Source of the DNA: Bacteroidetes bacterium UBA3022
GTDB lineage: Bacteria > Bacteroidota > Bacteroidia > Chitinophagales > BACL12
Length of the DNA: 37,320 nt
Direction: 5' to 3'
Assembly: GCA_002346225.1 (NCBI GenBank)
Contig: DDYY01000054.1
Location: 1 to 37,320 of the forward strand
The notes below the pieces were generated by a model that was given only the letters and a program-made list of their open reading frames with translations, did not search any database and was not told the DNA's origin. Below, in pieces: positions 1-6,989 of this stretch (position 1 is its first letter; each line of letters opens with the position of its first letter). Made by a program: the position numbers and the translations under genes.

Positions 1-165
1 ATTCAAAGGGTGAGACTCTTTCAATTGCTTTTGCTGGCATTGTACGACACCACGATCGAAGAGATCAACGATTACCGTCATCTTACTGACCAGCAATCGG
101 CTAAAGCCCATTTTAAAGGGGTGAAAGAGCGTTTCAATGCGCAGGTGACTAAAATTGTATCTTAA
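1..165 (+). CDS. C-terminal tail of an unidentified protein (5' truncated)
   Basis: Frame 1 is open from the window edge to a TAA at 163-165 and gives the last 54 residues of a protein. The tail is mostly helical in composition: a leucine-rich stretch (LFQLLLLALYD) followed by a charged region ending KIVS. I do not recognise the family from this piece. It is followed after 12-39 bases by the SET-domain gene on the same strand, so the two may be co-transcribed. Its identity needs the sequence to the left of the window. Confidence 0.6.
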   Translation: MQRVRLFQLLLLALYDTTIEEINDYRHLTDQQSAKAHFKGVKERFNAQVTKIVS

Positions 166-204
166 TTCACGCAGGCTTTGGCTAAGCGAAAATCAACTCC
201 CCGT

Positions 205-627
205 ATGGTAACGCCTTCTTTGCCGGGCTACCTGTTTGTCTCCCGCACCAGCGATAGAGGTCGCGGGGTATTTACTTCCAAAGACATCAAAGCAGGAGAG
301 GTGTTTGAAGTGGCACCAATGATAGTCTTCAGCAAAAAAGACAGGGCTTCCATCGACAACACCTATATCTACGAGTATTATTTCGAATGGGGAAAGAATG
401 GCAACAAGGGTGCACTGGCGCTCGGTTTTGGGTCGCTTTACAATCATTCCTACCAGCCCAATGCAAGGTATGAACCGGATTTCGACCTGAATATCATGGA
501 ATTTATAGCCATTCGCGATATCGCTGCAGGGGAGGAGATCACTACCAACTACAACTACGACCCTACCGATGATTCGCCTGTATGGTGGGAAAAGCAAAGC
601 ATTAAAAATAAAAAACAGCACCCCTGA
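205..627 (+). CDS. SET-domain protein, putative protein-lysine methyltransferase
   Basis: A 140-residue protein consisting almost entirely of a SET domain, the fold of S-adenosylmethionine-dependent protein-lysine methyltransferases. Visible family motifs, numbered from the ATG at 205, are the N-terminal RGRGVFTSKDIKAGEVF (about 18-34), the NHS signature in LYNHSYQPNA (N80-H81-S82) and the C-terminal GEEITTNYNY (about 109-118) carrying the conserved glutamate and active-site tyrosines. There is no pre-SET or post-SET cysteine cluster, as is usual for short bacterial members. The frame is also open to a TTG at 178, giving nine extra basic residues. I prefer ATG 205 because the domain begins right after it, but 178 cannot be excluded. 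The substrate cannot be read from sequence; no ribosomal-protein or histone-like gene is adjacent. Confidence 0.85.
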   Translation: MVTPSLPGYLFVSRTSDRGRGVFTSKDIKAGEVFEVAPMIVFSKKDRASIDNTYIYEYYFEWGKNGNKGALALGFGSLYNHSYQPNARYEPDFDLNIMEFIAIRDIAAGEEITTNYNYDPTDDSPVWWEKQSIKNKKQHP

Positions 628-663
628 GGCTCTTCTCCGAATCCATTACATTTGCCTGTACCT

Positions 664-1134
664 ATGGCTGAATGGTTAACTCAAGGGGTAGGCGGACTCA
701 AGGATGTCCTGAAATTTCTCGCGGAAAGGGCGCGCTCCAAGGACGTTATTAAGAATGCGTTACTTCGAGAAATGCGCGATAACCTTCAGCTCTTGTCGCA
801 CAGGAACAATGCAACCCTTGATGTCAAGGCGCTGATTGCGCAATTGTCTGCCCGGGCAATGGCAGAAGCATTTTCGGCCAACTACACATTTAAGAAACTG
901 GCAAATAATAAGAAAGTTCCCGCTACGCTCATCCTGAATGACCGGCAAAAACGCTATGTAGATTGGGATGCCGAGCGCCTGGTAGTCAGCATAGAAGGGA
1001 AGATTCATGACCTGAAAAATATGCTGATTATCTATCCGAACATATTTAAAGCACCTGTCAATTTAACAGCCCGACTCGATAATCTCTACTATCAATTATT
1101 ATTGCTCTCCCTGCTGATATACAGCGATAAATAA
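664..1134 (+). CDS. hypothetical helical protein
   Basis: A 156-residue protein that I do not recognise. The sequence looks soluble and all-helical: a charged first half (lysine/arginine-rich, residues about 15-45), a middle with FKKLANNKKVPATLILNDRQ, and a leucine-rich end (YYQLLLLSLLIYSDK) too short and polar to be called a membrane anchor with confidence. No cysteine and no recognisable motif is present. ATG 664 is taken as start; a TTG at 652 in frame would add four residues. It lies between the SET-domain gene and the DUF4252 pair on the same strand, with 36 bases upstream and 69 bases downstream. No function is proposed. Confidence 0.6.
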   Translation: MAEWLTQGVGGLKDVLKFLAERARSKDVIKNALLREMRDNLQLLSHRNNATLDVKALIAQLSARAMAEAFSANYTFKKLANNKKVPATLILNDRQKRYVDWDAERLVVSIEGKIHDLKNMLIIYPNIFKAPVNLTARLDNLYYQLLLLSLLIYSDK

Positions 1135-1203
1135 TAATTTTTTAAGCCCGCGTGTAACTTTTCGGCATGCTGGAACGCCTCATGTTTGTAATCAAAAACC
1201 AAA

Positions 1204-1731
1204 ATGACAAACATGAAAAAGACATTCCTATTCCTCGCCGCTGTTGGTATTATGACCGCAGCATTTGCCCAGACATCTTCCGATGTATTTTTTTCCAGGT
1301 ATGAAGGGAAATCCGGATTCACCAGTGTAAACATTTCTGAGAAGATGTTTGAAATGCTGGCAACGGTGGCTCCTGAAGATGAAGCTGAACTTAAAGAGAT
1401 GGCTTCCGGATTAAAAGGCATTAAAGTGCTGATATTCGAAAATACCGAAGGCAACGCCCGCACACATGAACTCTACAAAGAGGCTGAAAGCACCTTGTCA
1501 GTTAAAGGTTTCGATGAGCTGATGAACGTATACAGCGACAACGAACGCGTGCGCATCTTATCACTGCAATCAGGTACCGATATCATCAATGAACTGGTGA
1601 TCCTGGTCGATGATGGTGAAGAATTTGTCCTGGTGGATATATTCGGAATAATAGATCTGAAAAAGCTTTCGAAAATGGCTGGCAGCATCGACATCGATGG
1701 TCTGGAAAAGCTGGAAGAACTGAATAAATAA
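1204..1731 (+). CDS. DUF4252 domain protein, exported (first of a tandem pair)
   Basis: A 175-residue protein with an N-terminal signal peptide (MKKTFLFLAAVGIMTAAFAQ counted from the internal ATG at 1213, likely cleaved after AFA). The mature part matches the DUF4252 pattern common in Bacteroidota: an N-terminal FTSVNISEKMFEML segment, a central GIKVLIFEN strand, and a C-terminal INELVILVDDGEEFVLVDIFGIIDLKKL strand pair. The biochemical role of DUF4252 is unknown; members are small periplasmic or surface proteins. ATG 1204 and ATG 1213 are both usable; the second gives a more typical signal peptide. Its stop is seven bases before a second DUF4252-like gene, so the pair is probably one transcript ending at the hairpin at 2236-2264. 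Confidence 0.8.
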   Translation: MTNMKKTFLFLAAVGIMTAAFAQTSSDVFFSRYEGKSGFTSVNISEKMFEMLATVAPEDEAELKEMASGLKGIKVLIFENTEGNARTHELYKEAESTLSVKGFDELMNVYSDNERVRILSLQSGTDIINELVILVDDGEEFVLVDIFGIIDLKKLSKMAGSIDIDGLEKLEELNK

Positions 1732-1738
1732 TAATAAT

Positions 1739-2215
1739 ATGAAAAAGCATATATCATTCCTCCTCGTGCTGTTGTGTATCGCAGGGAGTTCATTTGCCGG
1801 AAGCACTCCTGATATGGAACATGAAGGTACAAAACTCAACCTTTGGATTCCGGGAATTTTGATCAAATCGGTTGCAGGTATTGCAGATGATTATACAGAC
1901 GAATTCGATGCAGACCTTCTAAAGCATGTCGGTAACATTAACCTTTGTATCAGAGAAGGTGCTGCGTATAACGGTTCTTATGATAAAAAGATTACCCGTA
2001 AGCTGAATAGAATGGAGCGACGTGAATATGCACCCCTGCTGCAGGTATACAGCGAAGCTACGCAGGTTCAGATTAGCATCAAACAGAATAAACGCGGAAC
2101 CATTCGAAGGATGGTAGTGCTGGTGGATGATGAAGGAGAGGCGTTCGTTTATGTAAAAATGAATTGCAGATTCACCTCTGAAGAGTTGGCGGAACTGGTA
2201 GCTGATACCATCTGA
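1739..2215 (+). CDS. DUF4252-like exported protein (second of a tandem pair)
   Basis: A 158-residue protein with a signal peptide (MKKHISFLLVLLCIAGSSFA). It shares the layout of the upstream DUF4252 protein: a segment beginning LNLWIPGILIKS, a central strand (NINLCIREG), a YSEATQVQISIK strand, and the RRMVVLVDDEGEAFVYVKM strand pair that aligns with VILVDDGEEFVLVDIFG in its neighbour. It is more basic and more diverged in the middle (KKITRKLNRMERRE). Starting seven bases after the previous stop, it looks like an old duplication in one operon. Function unknown. The DUF4252 assignment is less certain than for the first copy. Confidence 0.7.
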   Translation: MKKHISFLLVLLCIAGSSFAGSTPDMEHEGTKLNLWIPGILIKSVAGIADDYTDEFDADLLKHVGNINLCIREGAAYNGSYDKKITRKLNRMERREYAPLLQVYSEATQVQISIKQNKRGTIRRMVVLVDDEGEAFVYVKMNCRFTSEELAELVADTI

Positions 2216-2235
2216 ATGCAATAGGTATTAGAAGA

Positions 2236-2264
2236 TAAAAAAGGCAGGAAACTGCCTTTTTTTT
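2236..2264. terminator. bidirectional intrinsic terminator between convergent genes
   Basis: A-rich run, then AAGGCAG, a GAAA tetraloop at 2248-2251, CTGCCTT and a T run to 2264. Symmetry gives a U-tract on both strands, so it can end the DUF4252 transcript (plus) and the glycosyltransferase operon (minus), whose stop codon is at 2263-2265. Confidence 0.85.
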
Positions 2265-2994
2265 ATGGTTTTCGGTAGGAGTGAAATAGACTGTTCCAGC
2301 GCATGGATAACACCCCTAACACAGCTTCTTTGACAATGCCTTTCGACATCTTGGAGGTACCGGCTTCGCGGTCCTTAAAAGTTATAGGAATTTCTGCAAT
2401 ATGAAATCCGCACTTCCACGCTGCAAACTTCATTTCTATCTGAAATGCATAGCCTATAAAACGAATTTTATCCAGGTCTATCGTTTGTAGCACTTCCCGC
2501 TTGTAACATACAAAGCCCGCAGTCGTGTCATAAACAGGCATCCATGTAACCATTTTCACATAGATGGATGCTCCCTTGGAAATGAAGATCCGGTCGGATG
2601 GCCAGTTGGCAACTTTTCCTCCCTTTACATACCGCGAACCCACACTGATATCGGCGCCTTCTTCACAGCGTTGTATCAGGCGGGGGATGTCGGCAGGGTC
2701 ATGAGAGAAGTCTGCATCCATCTCCAGAATGTAAGCATAGTCGCGTTCCAATGCCCATTTGAATCCCATGATATAGGCAGTACCCAATCCGAGCTTTCCA
2801 CTTCTTTCGCGCAGATGCAGGCGACCGGCATATTGATCCTGCAAGCCTTTCACAATAGCTGCGGTGCCGTCAGGAGAACCATCATCGATAATCAGGAGCT
2901 CATAAGATGCGTTCATGCTGAGAACAGCCTGAATCATCTTGCCGATGTTCTCTGCTTCGTTAAAGGTAGGTATGATGATAAGGCTGCGCGGCAA
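2263..2994 (-). CDS. GT2 glycosyltransferase, dolichyl-phosphate mannose synthase-like
   Basis: A 243-residue GT-A fold transferase. It opens with RSLIIIPTFNEAENI, has the nucleotide-binding DDGSPDGT at residues 37-44, the metal-binding DAD in EMDADFSHDP (93-95), and the C-terminal acceptor-side IEMKFAAWKCGF and IPITFKDREAGTSKM segments typical of polyprenyl-phosphate mannose synthases (DPM1-like). Like DPM1 it has no C-terminal membrane helices, so it probably works peripherally at the inner membrane, loading a sugar from a nucleotide donor onto a polyprenyl phosphate. It is the last gene of a minus-strand operon behind the exonuclease (two-base gap) and the Mur ligase. The exact sugar is inferred from the family only. 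Confidence 0.88.
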   Translation of the reverse strand: MPRSLIIIPTFNEAENIGKMIQAVLSMNASYELLIIDDGSPDGTAAIVKGLQDQYAGRLHLRERSGKLGLGTAYIMGFKWALERDYAYILEMDADFSHDPADIPRLIQRCEEGADISVGSRYVKGGKVANWPSDRIFISKGASIYVKMVTWMPVYDTTAGFVCYKREVLQTIDLDKIRFIGYAFQIEMKFAAWKCGFHIAEIPITFKDREAGTSKMSKGIVKEAVLGVLSMRWNSLFHSYRKP

Positions 2995-2996
2995 GA

Positions 2997-3764
2997 CTAT
3001 TTGTTTTTAGATTGTTGCAGTCTCAAACGAATCATCTTTAGTTTTAGTTTGGTGTCGAGCGGGAAATCATTATTGATAATCCAGTCGAAGTACTGGGGTT
3101 CTTTCCTGAAAATCTCTTCTACAGAGCGGTCTTTGTACTTGCCGAAATTGAAAAATTCTTTACCGTTTTTGTAAATCATTCTTCTGCCGGTATCTACAAA
3201 ATCATCGTCTTTGGTAAACTCGTGCAGGAAATTGACATTGCTTTCCAGTTGCTCATACATTTTCAACTGGCCCAGTAATACTTCATAGGTGGCAAGCGTA
3301 TCGGCTTCTGCACTATGCGCATCTACCAAATCCTTGCCGCAATAGAATTTATACGCAGTTGTGAGGTCGCGCTTCTCCATCTGCATGAAAATACGCATCA
3401 CATCGATATGTCTTCTGTTCGTATCGAAACCGATGTCTGCCCGCAGGAATTCTTCAATCAGCATAGGCACATCAAACCGAGCAGAGTTGTATCCGCCTAA
3501 ATCTGCATTGCCAATAAAATCGCGGATTTTAACGGCTACTTTGGAAAACGGGGGTGCGTCTTTAACGTCTTCATCCGATATGCCATGCACGGCAGTGGAC
3601 TCCGGAGGAATGGGGATTCCCGGGTTCATTCGAATGGTAAGGGTTTCTGTTTTTTGGTCGGGATAGACTTTCAGCAGGCTGATGTCTATGATTCTGTCGG
3701 ATGCAATATTGATACCGGTGGTCTCCAGGTCAAGAATTACAAGGGGTTTGTCGAGGTGTAACAT
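2997..3764 (-). CDS. DnaQ-like 3'-5' exonuclease with ExoX-like C-terminal domain
   Basis: A 255-residue protein. Residues 1-175 form a DEDDh exonuclease: LDLETTG with D12 and E14, YNSARFDVP with D98, and HSAEADTLATY with H150 and D155, the complete catalytic set. The C-terminal 60 residues (FGKYKDRSVEEIFRKEPQYFDWI) resemble the small domain found after the nuclease in exodeoxyribonuclease-X-type proteins. It removes nucleotides from DNA 3' ends and may act in proofreading or repair; it is not the polymerase-bound epsilon subunit in any way the sequence proves. The gene ends in TAG, two bases before the glycosyltransferase start, and begins 13 bases after the Mur ligase stop, so the three share a transcript. 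Confidence 0.88.
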   Translation of the reverse strand: MLHLDKPLVILDLETTGINIASDRIIDISLLKVYPDQKTETLTIRMNPGIPIPPESTAVHGISDEDVKDAPPFSKVAVKIRDFIGNADLGGYNSARFDVPMLIEEFLRADIGFDTNRRHIDVMRIFMQMEKRDLTTAYKFYCGKDLVDAHSAEADTLATYEVLLGQLKMYEQLESNVNFLHEFTKDDDFVDTGRRMIYKNGKEFFNFGKYKDRSVEEIFRKEPQYFDWIINNDFPLDTKLKLKMIRLRLQQSKNK

Positions 3765-3777
3765 GTACCTGCAAAAA

Positions 3778-5112
3778 TCACATTAATCCATCAATATTCA
3801 AATTGCCGAAATTGCCGGAGCTCATTAACAACAGAAGGGATGGACTGGTAGTCCGGAGATATGTAAATAATTCTTCTGTGTCTGTAAAGACCATGATTTC
3901 CGGATCGTCAAAGAAATCGAGGATTTCTTCCGCTGAAATAGCAGGTAGTTTTTTCATGGCCAAAGTATGGGGAGTGAAAAACACTATTTTGGTGGAGGCA
4001 CCATGCATGCTCCCCCGGTACTGAGGCAGGAAATCTTTGTTCAGACTACTGAATGTATGTAGTTCCAGTGCAGCTGTAAATGGCGATTCCGGGTGCATTT
4101 CGGCTACTGCCTGAACCGTGGCGGCCACTTTGGAAGGTGCGTGGGCGAAATCGCGGTATATCTTTTTATCCGGACTGCTGGAAAGTAACTCAAGGCGCTT
4201 GGCTGCACCTCTGAACGTTGCCATGTGTTGCAGGAAGTTGACCGGTTGAATACCTAGTTCCCGGCATACCTGCATAGCGCCGGACATATTGGTTAAATTA
4301 TGTCTGCCAAAAACACCTACCAGGAAATCTGCTCCTTCCCACTCAATAATTACGCTGCCGTCGTGGATGCGGTAGGGTAGTGCCGAATAGGGTTCGACGC
4401 GGACAGCCGTTTTCCAGGTCCTGAGTAAGTGGGTAAGTTCTGTATCATCGGCAGAGGCCAATAAAACGCCTTCGCCATCCATTTGCTCGGCCAGTAGCCG
4501 GAACTGATCGGTATAGTTTTCGTAGGTGGGGAATACATTGAAATGGTCCCAGGCAATGCCGCTTATGAGCGCAATTTGCGGACGGTAGTGGAGGAACTTA
4601 GGTCGCCGGTCAAGAGGGGATGCAAAGTATTCGTCGCCTTCTATGACCATGATGGGTGCCTCGCTGAACTGCACCATGGTGTCGAATCCTTCAAGTTGAG
4701 CGCCCACCAGATAGTCAAATGCCTTCCTCTCCAATTTTAGCGCATGCATGATCATGCTGGTTATGGTTGTTTTACCATGGCTGCCGCAAATAGCCACGCG
4801 CGTTGCAAATGCAGATTGTGAGAACACAAACTCAGGAAAGCTGAGTACGGGAAGTCCCATCTGCTGTGCTTGCAGCAGCTCCGGATTATCAGCCCGTGCA
4901 TGCATGCCTATAATGACAGTATCCAGTCCTTCGTGCAGACGCTCAGGATGCCAGCCCATCTTTTCGGGAAGCAGGCCATGGGAGCTCAGACGGGAAAAGG
5001 AAGGTTCAAAAATTTCATCGTCAGAACCGGTTACCTCGTGCCCCGAGGTATGCAAGGCAATCGCAAGATTGTGCATAACCGCCCCGCCAATTGCTATTAA
5101 ATGTATTTTCAT
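3778..5112 (-). CDS. mpl: Mpl-type UDP-N-acetylmuramate:tripeptide ligase
   Basis: A 444-residue Mur-ligase-family protein. The N-terminal Rossmann-like part (MKIHLIAIGGAVMHNLAIAL) matches MurC/Mpl, the ATP-binding loop is GSHGKTT at 110-116, and the central domain carries IEGDEYFASPLDRRPKF and SGIAWDHFNVFPTYENY, the arrangement of Mpl rather than MurC. Mpl re-attaches recovered L-Ala-gamma-D-Glu-meso-DAP to UDP-MurNAc in cytoplasmic peptidoglycan recycling. The C-terminal domain has FAHAPSKVAATVQA, where the DFAHxP sequence is usual for the ligase. It is first in the minus-strand operon and has a plausible promoter 30-60 bases upstream. Confidence 0.88.
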   Translation of the reverse strand: MKIHLIAIGGAVMHNLAIALHTSGHEVTGSDDEIFEPSFSRLSSHGLLPEKMGWHPERLHEGLDTVIIGMHARADNPELLQAQQMGLPVLSFPEFVFSQSAFATRVAICGSHGKTTITSMIMHALKLERKAFDYLVGAQLEGFDTMVQFSEAPIMVIEGDEYFASPLDRRPKFLHYRPQIALISGIAWDHFNVFPTYENYTDQFRLLAEQMDGEGVLLASADDTELTHLLRTWKTAVRVEPYSALPYRIHDGSVIIEWEGADFLVGVFGRHNLTNMSGAMQVCRELGIQPVNFLQHMATFRGAAKRLELLSSSPDKKIYRDFAHAPSKVAATVQAVAEMHPESPFTAALELHTFSSLNKDFLPQYRGSMHGASTKIVFFTPHTLAMKKLPAISAEEILDFFDDPEIMVFTDTEELFTYLRTTSPSLLLLMSSGNFGNLNIDGLM

Positions 5113-5140
5113 ATGCTTTCAGAAACCAAATGTGAGCTTG

Positions 5141-5170
5141 CAATGTTACACTCCCACAGTTGAAAACCAA
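5141..5170 (-). promoter_or_regulatory. predicted Bacteroidota-type promoter for the mpl operon
   Basis: Read on the minus strand: TTG (5170-5168), a 19-base spacer, then TAACATTG (5148-5141), one mismatch from TAnnTTTG. Start codon of mpl is 28 bases downstream. Pattern match only. Confidence 0.5.
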
Positions 5171-5221
5171 TTGGTTTTATCAAAATAATTACTCAATTTT
5201 ACGTTTATATATAGAATAAGA

Positions 5222-5386
5222 ATGCACAAAAAATCTATAATGATTCAAAAAAGTCGTCCTCGTGTATGGTTGGTGCTGGTTGCAGTACTTGCATTAACTA
5301 CCCTTACGTTGTCTTCCTGCCACAGGGATGGTTGTCCCAATAAGATATCTCAAGTGAACCCATTTGGTTCAGGCGATGTTTCTTAA
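5222..5386 (+). CDS. small lipoprotein, 54 residues
   Basis: A short gene encoding a signal sequence with a basic start (MHKKSIMIQKSRPRVW), a hydrophobic core (LVLVAVLALTTLTL) and a lipobox LSSC with the acylated cysteine at residue 33. Only about 20 residues remain after it (HRDGCPNKISQVNPFG), including one further cysteine. The product should be a tiny lipoprotein in the inner or outer membrane. It ends three bases before the ATG of ytxJ, so the two are probably co-translated. Start could also be the internal ATG at codon 7. Small lipoproteins with a CxxxGCPN-like tail seem familiar from Bacteroidota, but I know no function for them. Confidence 0.7.
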   Translation: MHKKSIMIQKSRPRVWLVLVAVLALTTLTLSSCHRDGCPNKISQVNPFGSGDVS

Positions 5387-5389
5387 AGC

Positions 5390-5746
5390 ATGATTACATG
5401 GCATGAATTGTCAGAGGAGAGTCAACTTAACCACTTGATTCAGGCATCTTATTTAAGACCCCAGCTTATTTTCAAACATTCAGTCAGGTGCGGAACGTCT
5501 GCTATGATTGAGCATCGCTTGCATCAATTATCAGATGACCTTGGATGGGATTGGTATCAGCTAGACCTTATCCGCTATCGGTCGCTGTCAGATGCCATCG
5601 CCTCCCGCTTCAAGGTTTGGCATGAATCGCCACAGGTTTTGGTCATTGATCAGGGGGCATGCACGGCGCACACTTCTCACAGCGCTATATCTTCCGGCTG
5701 GCTGGAAGTGCAAGTTAGCAAGCTTCAAAAGCAAGGTGAAGTGTAA
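5390..5746 (+). CDS. ytxJ: YtxJ-like bacillithiol-system redox protein
   Basis: A 118-residue monothiol thioredoxin-fold protein. The diagnostic motif is IFKHSVRCGTSAMI (residues 27-40) with the single active cysteine C34, matching the FKHSxRCxIS pattern of the YtxJ family, a predicted bacilliredoxin-like partner of bacillithiol. The second half carries the cis-proline region (HESPQVLVIDQG) expected of a thioredoxin fold. It probably reduces or forms mixed disulfides with bacillithiol in the cytoplasm. The presence of bshC elsewhere in the window supports a bacillithiol system. Its last 32 bases overlap the convergent OsmC gene, an arrangement that leaves no room for a terminator. Confidence 0.85.
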   Translation: MITWHELSEESQLNHLIQASYLRPQLIFKHSVRCGTSAMIEHRLHQLSDDLGWDWYQLDLIRYRSLSDAIASRFKVWHESPQVLVIDQGACTAHTSHSAISSGWLEVQVSKLQKQGEV

Positions 5747-6128
5747 TAGCAATATCCGGATGTAGGCTTTGCCAGACAGGGCAGGTACGCGCTGTATGTT
5801 CCAGTATTTGCCTCGCCTTATCGTCCAGTTGCCGGTCCATCACGGTCATGGAAATTTCAATTCCGGTTATTCTCCGGGGATGAGTTCCCATGATTTTCGT
5901 GACTTCTGCCCAACTTCCCTCCAGATTCCATCCCTTGCTTTCGGCGGCTATCCCCATCATGGTAAGCATGCATGCAGCAAGTGCCGAAGCGACAGTGTCG
6001 GTGGGCGAGAAGGCTGCACCACGTCCGTTATTGTCTACAGGGGCATCTGTAATGACGGTGTTTCCCGAGCGAAGATGTAACATGGAAGTGCGCAACCCAC
6101 CTGTGTAAGTTACTTTTGAAACAATCAT
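5715..6128 (-). CDS. OsmC family protein, putative organic hydroperoxide reductase
   Basis: A 137-residue OsmC/Ohr-fold protein. The two conserved redox cysteines are present: C53 in ASALAACMLTMMGIAAES and C116 in HTARTCPVWQSL, with the upstream FSPTDTVASALAAC context typical of OsmC rather than Ohr. Such proteins reduce organic peroxides with thiols in the cytoplasm as homodimers. The gene converges with ytxJ and overlaps it by 32 bases. Placing a peroxide-reducing thiol enzyme against a bacillithiol redoxin suggests, but does not prove, a shared thiol-stress role. Confidence 0.88.
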   Translation of the reverse strand: MIVSKVTYTGGLRTSMLHLRSGNTVITDAPVDNNGRGAAFSPTDTVASALAACMLTMMGIAAESKGWNLEGSWAEVTKIMGTHPRRITGIEISMTVMDRQLDDKARQILEHTARTCPVWQSLHPDIAITLHLAFEAC

Positions 6129-6141
6129 ATGACCTAATGCG

Positions 6142-6173
6142 TTTGAGATTTAAAGATATTGGAATTATTTTCG
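6142..6173 (+). promoter_or_regulatory. predicted promoter for the 6186 gene and lipA
   Basis: TTTG at 6142-6145, a 20-base spacer and TATTTTCG at 6166-6173 (one mismatch to TAnnTTTG), 12 bases before the ATG at 6186. Pattern match only. Confidence 0.5.
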
Positions 6174-6185
6174 TTGCTATATAAA

Positions 6186-6980
6186 ATGAGAAAGCATCTC
6201 CTAACCCTACTTATTCTGGTTTCAGGTTGGCAAGTTCATGCACAAACTGAAGGAGCTGTTATCATCAATAACAGCAAAGAGTCCGCCGGGAGACCGGGTG
6301 GAATTGCCTACAACAGGGAGTTAAGTGCAGGTGGAAGGTTGACTACCGCCGGGTGGGGAGCTTTTGCCGATTACACCAGAAGGGTCAGCATGGATAAAAA
6401 ACGCACCATGTACTTCGAGGTGATGTTCTTGAAGCATCCCAAAGAACTTAAGAAGGTCAACGAATATAATTTCGCTTTTAGCTTTGATTCTCCTAAACCT
6501 TTTGTCTACGCCAAGCAAAACAGTTTTTTCTCGACCAGATTTGGATACGGTAACAAATTTCTAATAGGAGAGAAGGCCGAAAAAAGCGGCTTTGAAATAA
6601 GCTTTAATTACATTCTCGGACCTTCGTTGGGTCTGGTCAAACCTTATTATCTGGAAATCCTGTACGAACAGGATGGAAACATCTTTTCCGTACCACAACA
6701 ATATGCTCCTGAAACCGCATCGCTGTTTCTCGATGCAAGCAGTATCTACGGTTATTCAGGTTTTAGCAAGGGGCTCAGTGAAGTAAGCGTCCTGCCCGGT
6801 GCTTTTGCCAAGGCAGGTTTATCCTTCGATTGGGCTGCCTTCGACGAATACATCAAAAGCATCGAGACCGGCATAGGAGCAGAACTGTATTTACAGGATG
6901 TTCCCATTATGATTCTGGAGAACAATAAGCCCTATTTTGTGTTTTTATATCTAAGTTTGCAACTGGGCAAAAAGTGGTAA
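6186..6980 (+). CDS. exported beta-rich protein, probable outer-membrane barrel
   Basis: A 264-residue protein beginning with a signal peptide (MRKHLLTLLILVSGWQVHAQ, cleavage after VHA). The rest is rich in alternating aromatic/polar strands (TMYFEVMFL, FSTRFGYGNKF, FEISFNYILG, YYLEILYEQ) and ends FVFLYLSLQLGKKW, an amphipathic last strand typical of outer-membrane beta barrels. I do not recognise a named family. A longer start at TTG 6159 would put non-signal residues in front, so ATG 6186 is chosen. It sits nine bases upstream of lipA in the same direction, most likely a shared transcript. Confidence 0.7.
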   Translation: MRKHLLTLLILVSGWQVHAQTEGAVIINNSKESAGRPGGIAYNRELSAGGRLTTAGWGAFADYTRRVSMDKKRTMYFEVMFLKHPKELKKVNEYNFAFSFDSPKPFVYAKQNSFFSTRFGYGNKFLIGEKAEKSGFEISFNYILGPSLGLVKPYYLEILYEQDGNIFSVPQQYAPETASLFLDASSIYGYSGFSKGLSEVSVLPGAFAKAGLSFDWAAFDEYIKSIETGIGAELYLQDVPIMILENNKPYFVFLYLSLQLGKKW

Positions 6981-6989
6981 GGGGATTAT

